From positions 1-17,349 of the forward strand of contig WGAW01000202.1 of NCBI GenBank assembly GCA_015494675.1: a stretch of DNA of 17,349 nucleotides, read 5' to 3'. Below are positions 14,712 through 17,349 of the stretch, piece by piece (position 1 is the first letter of the stretch; each line of letters starts with the position of its first letter). The DNA is from Hydrogenimonas sp. GTDB taxonomy: Bacteria > Campylobacterota > Campylobacteria > Campylobacterales > Hydrogenimonadaceae. The notes under the pieces are model-generated. The model ran no database searches, was not told the origin of the DNA, and was given only the letters and a program-made list of their open reading frames with translations. The translations under genes and the position numbers were made by a program.

Positions 14712-15442
14712 TTGAAACTCTCCACTAGGTTGCCCACAAGCAGGTGCCACCCGTCGACGAGCACGAATATCAGTATCTTGAACGGCAAAGAGATCATGAC
14801 CGGCGGCAGCATCATCATACCCATACTCATCAAAACCGAGCTGACGACCATATCTATGACCAGAAACGGCAGAAAGATCAGAAAACCTATCTCGAACGCG
14901 GTCTTAAGTTCACTGATCATGAAAGCGGGCAGCAGTACCGTCAAAGAGACGTCGGCTTCCGTCCGGGGGTTAGGCAGGTTTCTGATGCGGTAAAAGAGAG
15001 CCAGGTCGGCCTCCCTGGTATTTCTGAGCATGAAAGATTTGAAGGGCTTTACAGCCTCTTCGAAAGCCACATCGTACCCGATCTTTTTGTCCATATACGG
15101 CTTTATGCCGTTTTGGTACGCCTCTTTTCCCATCGGTTCCATGATAAAAACAGTGATAACAAGAGCAAGAGAGACCAGCAACTGCGTAGGGGGCGTCTGC
15201 TGGGTTCCCAGTGCCTGACGCAAAAAAGCGAATACCACAATCAGGCGTATGAAGCTGGTCATGACCAGCACGAGAGAGGGTGCAAGCACCAGCAGCGTCA
15301 GTACGATGACAATATTTAGCGTATTTACGAGATCTTTGGGCTCGGCCGGTGCCGAGAGGGATAGATTGACGGTGGGAATATCTACGGCAAAGAGCTGTAC
15401 CGCCGCCAAAACGGCAAGGAGGGGAAGCAGTTTACGAATCAT
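14708..15442 (-). CDS. fliP: Flagellar export gate protein FliP
   Basis: Core inner-membrane component of the flagellar type III export gate (FliPQR complex). The 244 residues match the family length. A cleavable signal peptide (about residues 1-19, ending in LFA) is typical of FliP. The following segments carry family wording: LVLVMTSFIRLIVVFAFLRQALGTQQ, PPTQLLVSLALVITVFIM, and a C-terminal pair ending GWHLLVGNLVESF. The ATG at 15442 overlaps the motB stop as ATGA; a longer frame would extend 53 residues into motB and lacks the signal peptide at its start. Confidence 0.96.
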   Translation of the reverse strand: MIRKLLPLLAVLAAVQLFAVDIPTVNLSLSAPAEPKDLVNTLNIVIVLTLLVLAPSLVLVMTSFIRLIVVFAFLRQALGTQQTPPTQLLVSLALVITVFIMEPMGKEAYQNGIKPYMDKKIGYDVAFEEAVKPFKSFMLRNTREADLALFYRIRNLPNPRTEADVSLTVLLPAFMISELKTAFEIGFLIFLPFLVIDMVVSSVLMSMGMMMLPPVMISLPFKILIFVLVDGWHLLVGNLVESFK

Positions 15443-16278
15443 CTCTGGATAGCCGGACGTTTGGCATCGAGAATTCCTTTTCTGGCGCTCTTCTCCAGTT
15501 CTGGCTCGTTGGAGAAGAAGTATAGGTCGACACGCCTGTTCTTGGCGCGCCCCTCCGGGGTCGCGTTGGAGGCGACGGGCTTGTACTGGCCGTTTCCGCA
15601 CGCAGAGAGCCTCTTTGGATCGACACCCTCTTTTACAAGCTCTTTTACGACCGAAACGGCCCTTGCGGCCGAGAGCTCCCAGTTGTCACGGTACGGACTT
15701 CCGGGGCCGGGCGGAACATTGTCTGTATGTCCTCTTACATTTACCTGTAGCGTATTCGGCAGCTTTTTGATTATCATGGCGATTCTTTTTAGGAAAAGTA
15801 TAGCATCCAAATTGTCAATTTTAGCTTCACCCGGTTTGAAAAGAAGTTCGGCCGGCAGCCTCAGCAGAAACCCTTTTTCGGACTCTTCAAGAACCGCGGG
15901 GGTCGCCCCTTGGCTCATCATGATTTCGTTCATCTCATCTTTCAAAGACGCCAGCTGCATCATCATTTTGCTAATCCGGTTGTCCATCTGCGGCTGAGAC
16001 TGTTGCGAAGTCTGGATCTCCGTAGGAGAGGTGGCCGCCGCTCCGCCTCCCGTTCCGCTCTCCATCCTTCTCTCTTCGAGTTCGGAGCGCTCTCCCCCCT
16101 CAAGAACCGAGAGTGCCCCGGCCAGCGACCCTATAGCCTCCTCCAGCTTCTTGGCATCCATCGTAGACATAGAGAGAAGAAGCACGAAAAAGCACAAAAG
16201 CAGGCTCATCAGGTCTCCGAACGCCGCAAGCCATCCCGGCAGACACTTCGGACATTCGGGGCACTTCTGTTTAGCCAT
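15439..16278 (-). CDS. motB: Flagellar stator protein MotB (PomB-like)
   Basis: Peptidoglycan-anchored stator subunit, 279 residues. One membrane segment (about 16-37) follows a Cys-rich start (KQKCPECPKC) and contains the ion-carrying aspartate (Asp22) in FGDLMSLLLCFFVLLLSMS. A plug/linker rich in Gly, Ser and Gln spans about 60-115. The OmpA/MotB domain follows with VRGHTDNVPPG, LSAARAVSVV and AKNRRVDLYF. The segment around Asp22 resembles the sodium-type PomB much more than the proton-type MotB of Escherichia or Campylobacter. The start lies 10 bp after the motA stop, with a weak ribosome-binding site. Confidence 0.95.
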   Translation of the reverse strand: MAKQKCPECPKCLPGWLAAFGDLMSLLLCFFVLLLSMSTMDAKKLEEAIGSLAGALSVLEGGERSELEERRMESGTGGGAAATSPTEIQTSQQSQPQMDNRISKMMMQLASLKDEMNEIMMSQGATPAVLEESEKGFLLRLPAELLFKPGEAKIDNLDAILFLKRIAMIIKKLPNTLQVNVRGHTDNVPPGPGSPYRDNWELSAARAVSVVKELVKEGVDPKRLSACGNGQYKPVASNATPEGRAKNRRVDLYFFSNEPELEKSARKGILDAKRPAIQR

Positions 16279-16288
16279 CTACGATACC

Positions 16289-17053
16289 CTATTCAAACTG
16301 GCTGACCCGCTCGTTTGGAGGAAGGAACGAGAGCAGTTTTGCTTCCAGCGTACGCGGATTATCGCCGGCCTGTATCGACATGATACCTTCTAGGATGATC
16401 GTGCGCACCAGATTTTCGTCGGCATCCCGAATGTTGAGGATATTGGCTATCGGCGTACCGAATATGTTTCCTATCATCGCCCCGTACATCGTGGTAAGAA
16501 GCGCGACCGCCATCGAAGGACCGATCGCGCTGGGATCCGACATGTTAAGAAGCATCGCGACCAGACCTATGAGTGTACCGATCATACCCATCGCTCCGGC
16601 CAGACCCGCCCACTGATCGAATATGGCCGCGTTCGCTTTATGGCGCTCGCTGGTCTGCTCCATCTCTATCTCCAAAAGCTCTCTTATCGTATCGGGTTCG
16701 TTACCGTCGACCGCCATCGAGAGCCCCTTTTTCAAAAACTCGTTCTCTTCGTTGTTCGCCGCGGCTTCGAGCGAGAGTATTCCGTCTCTTCTGGCCTGTG
16801 TCGAGTACTCTACAAGCTTCTTAATCAGCTCCGGAACGTTCTCCTGCGGAGGCTTGATGGCTATCATGAAGATCTTGACGAAGTTCTTCATCTGCTCCAT
16901 CTTGAATGCTACGAGGAGTGCACCGATCGAACCGCCTATGACGATAAGAACGGAAGGGATATCTATATACGCGCCTATCCCGACACCCATGGCCATAGCT
17001 CCGAAGAGAAGACCGAGAATCAATACCAAACCGATGACACTACCCAGGTCCAT
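16289..17053 (-). CDS. motA: Flagellar stator protein MotA (PomA-like)
   Basis: Inner-membrane stator subunit that forms the ion channel with MotB and pushes on FliG, 254 residues (PomA size; the Escherichia MotA is near 295). It has four membrane segments: about 4-24, 30-50, 150-170 and 180-200. Cytoplasmic charges equivalent to PomA Arg88 and Glu96 lie in ARRDGILSLE (Arg88, Arg89, Glu96). The third and fourth segments read GMIGTLIGLVAMLLNMSDP and AIGPSMAVALLTTMYGAMIG, with threonines (160, 187, 188) where PomA has its sodium-binding threonines. The ribosome-binding site AGGAG is 5 nt ahead. First gene of the motA-motB-fliP-trmA operon. Confidence 0.95.
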   Translation of the reverse strand: MDLGSVIGLVLILGLLFGAMAMGVGIGAYIDIPSVLIVIGGSIGALLVAFKMEQMKNFVKIFMIAIKPPQENVPELIKKLVEYSTQARRDGILSLEAAANNEENEFLKKGLSMAVDGNEPDTIRELLEIEMEQTSERHKANAAIFDQWAGLAGAMGMIGTLIGLVAMLLNMSDPSAIGPSMAVALLTTMYGAMIGNIFGTPIANILNIRDADENLVRTIILEGIMSIQAGDNPRTLEAKLLSFLPPNERVSQFE

Positions 17054-17073
17054 CGAGACTCCTGATTTTTTTC

Positions 17074-17091
17074 CGTAAAGTTTTTACGTTT
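17074..17091. other. Short A/T-rich hairpin in the motA leader
   Basis: CGTAAA and TTTACG pair around a 3-nt loop. On the plus strand the hairpin is followed by TTTTTT, so it has the form of a weak intrinsic terminator for leftover plus-strand transcription; on the motA strand it would sit in the 5' leader about 20 bp before the start. Either role is uncertain. Confidence 0.3.
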
Positions 17092-17105
17092 TTTAGTACA
17101 TTTAT

Positions 17106-17111
17106 ATTATA
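17106..17111 (-). promoter_or_regulatory. -10 box (TATAAT) of motA operon, at the repeat edge
   Basis: TATAAT reading leftwards overlaps the first base of repeat copy C, 53 bp before the motA start. The corresponding -35 position falls inside the repeat (TTACGG, a poor match). No clear sigma-28 or sigma-54 element is seen nearby. Confidence 0.5.
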
Positions 17112-17227
17112 CGGATTCCAGGCAAAGCCCGTAATCCGGCAGGGCCTGGACGGCCCTACAACCCCCTAAAGCTTCGAAATCTCAGATTTCGAGACGACGT
17201 TTAGCGCACAAAACGTCGGGATTCACT
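17111..17227 (-). repeat. Structured intergenic repeat, copy C
   Basis: Unit of 117 bp, reverse orientation relative to copies A and B. Hairpins: CGGATT/AATCCG (17112-17117 with 17133-17138) enclosing GGC-AAA-GCC; AGGGCC/GGCCCT (17141-17146 with 17152-17157); a 9-bp stem 17174-17182 with 17184-17192 around one base; and an 8-bp stem CGACGTTT/AAACGTCG (17195-17202 with 17211-17218). The linker ACAACCCCCT between the second and third is shared with copies A and B. It occupies the motA upstream region, where no gene is visible. Confidence 0.88.
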
Positions 17228-17344
17228 ACGGACTCGGGGCAAAGCCCGTAATCCGGCAGGGCCTGGACGGCCCTACAACCCCCTAAAGCTTCGAAATCTC
17301 AGATTTCGAGACGACGTTTAGCGCACAAAACGTCGGGATTCACT
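17228..17344 (-). repeat. Structured intergenic repeat, copy D (array continues)
   Basis: Identical to copy C from 17238 to the end of the unit; differences are confined to the first ten bases (ACGGACTCGG instead of ACGGATTCCA). The last five bases of the window (17345-17349, ACGGA) match the first bases of a further unit, but the shared junction sequence alone would give the same result. The stretch 17054-17349 has no gene. Confidence 0.88.
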
Positions 17345-17349
17345 ACGGA

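Noticed and set aside
15443..15601. An N-terminal extension of FliP overlapping motB
   Set aside because: The extra 53 residues are out-of-frame motB sequence; the ATG at 15442 begins a proper signal peptide and overlaps the motB stop as ATGA.
17111..17344. Integron attC sites
   Set aside because: The units have several separate hairpins rather than one long imperfect palindrome, lack recognisable R' and L' core sites, and are directly adjacent with no gene cassettes between them.

Overview
The window is about 17.3 kb of compact bacterial chromosome, with nearly every gene on the minus strand. Protein families and gene order (ilvI-ilvH-lpxD in overlapping ATGA-type junctions, a short Ppx/GppA, a TrmA with a Cys-rich N-terminus, motA-motB-fliP) fit a Campylobacterota (epsilonproteobacterial) genome of the free-living, autotrophic type (for example Hydrogenimonas or Sulfurimonas relatives). 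This is a judgement from sequence character; no marker such as rRNA is present. Promoters also look epsilonproteobacterial: good TATAAT-like -10 boxes with weak -35 boxes, except one textbook promoter in front of feoA.

Layout, left to right. 1-1471: a TonB-dependent outer-membrane receptor cut by the left edge, preceded by a 75-residue unknown protein. 1540-4660: lpxD, ilvH and ilvI, one tightly overlapping operon reading leftwards (lipid A acylation and the first committed step of branched-chain amino acid synthesis). 4733-9434: ppx/gppA, a WD40 plus alpha-repeat protein, ilvA and a small CoA-binding protein, again one leftward operon, preceded by an unclassified structured RNA-like element (9469-9560). 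9605-12565: amzA (archaemetzincin-type zinc protease), feoB and feoA, an iron-uptake operon under a consensus promoter with two Fur-like boxes. 12655-12888: two tandem copies of a structured intergenic repeat. 12994-13515: the only plus-strand gene, an exported rhodanese. 13587-17053: trmA, fliP, motB and motA, a flagellar stator/export operon with a tRNA methyltransferase at its end. 17111-17349: two more tandem copies of the same repeat family in opposite orientation, probably continuing past the right edge.

The functional themes are iron entry (FeoAB, possibly the TonB receptor), branched-chain amino acid synthesis (IlvA, IlvI, IlvH, split between two neighbouring operons), envelope synthesis (LpxD) and motility (MotAB, FliP). 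Several starts were moved inward from the longest open frame on the basis of ribosome-binding sites, ATGA overlaps or the promoter; each gene entry says why.

The most unusual items are the dispersed tandem repeat family of 117-119 bp units with up to four hairpins, one conserved by covariation; the WD40/alpha-solenoid protein with an internal period of about 84 residues; the archaemetzincin fused by overlap to the feo operon; the 92-nt structured leader at 9469-9560; and a stator pair whose sequence looks sodium-type (PomAB-like).
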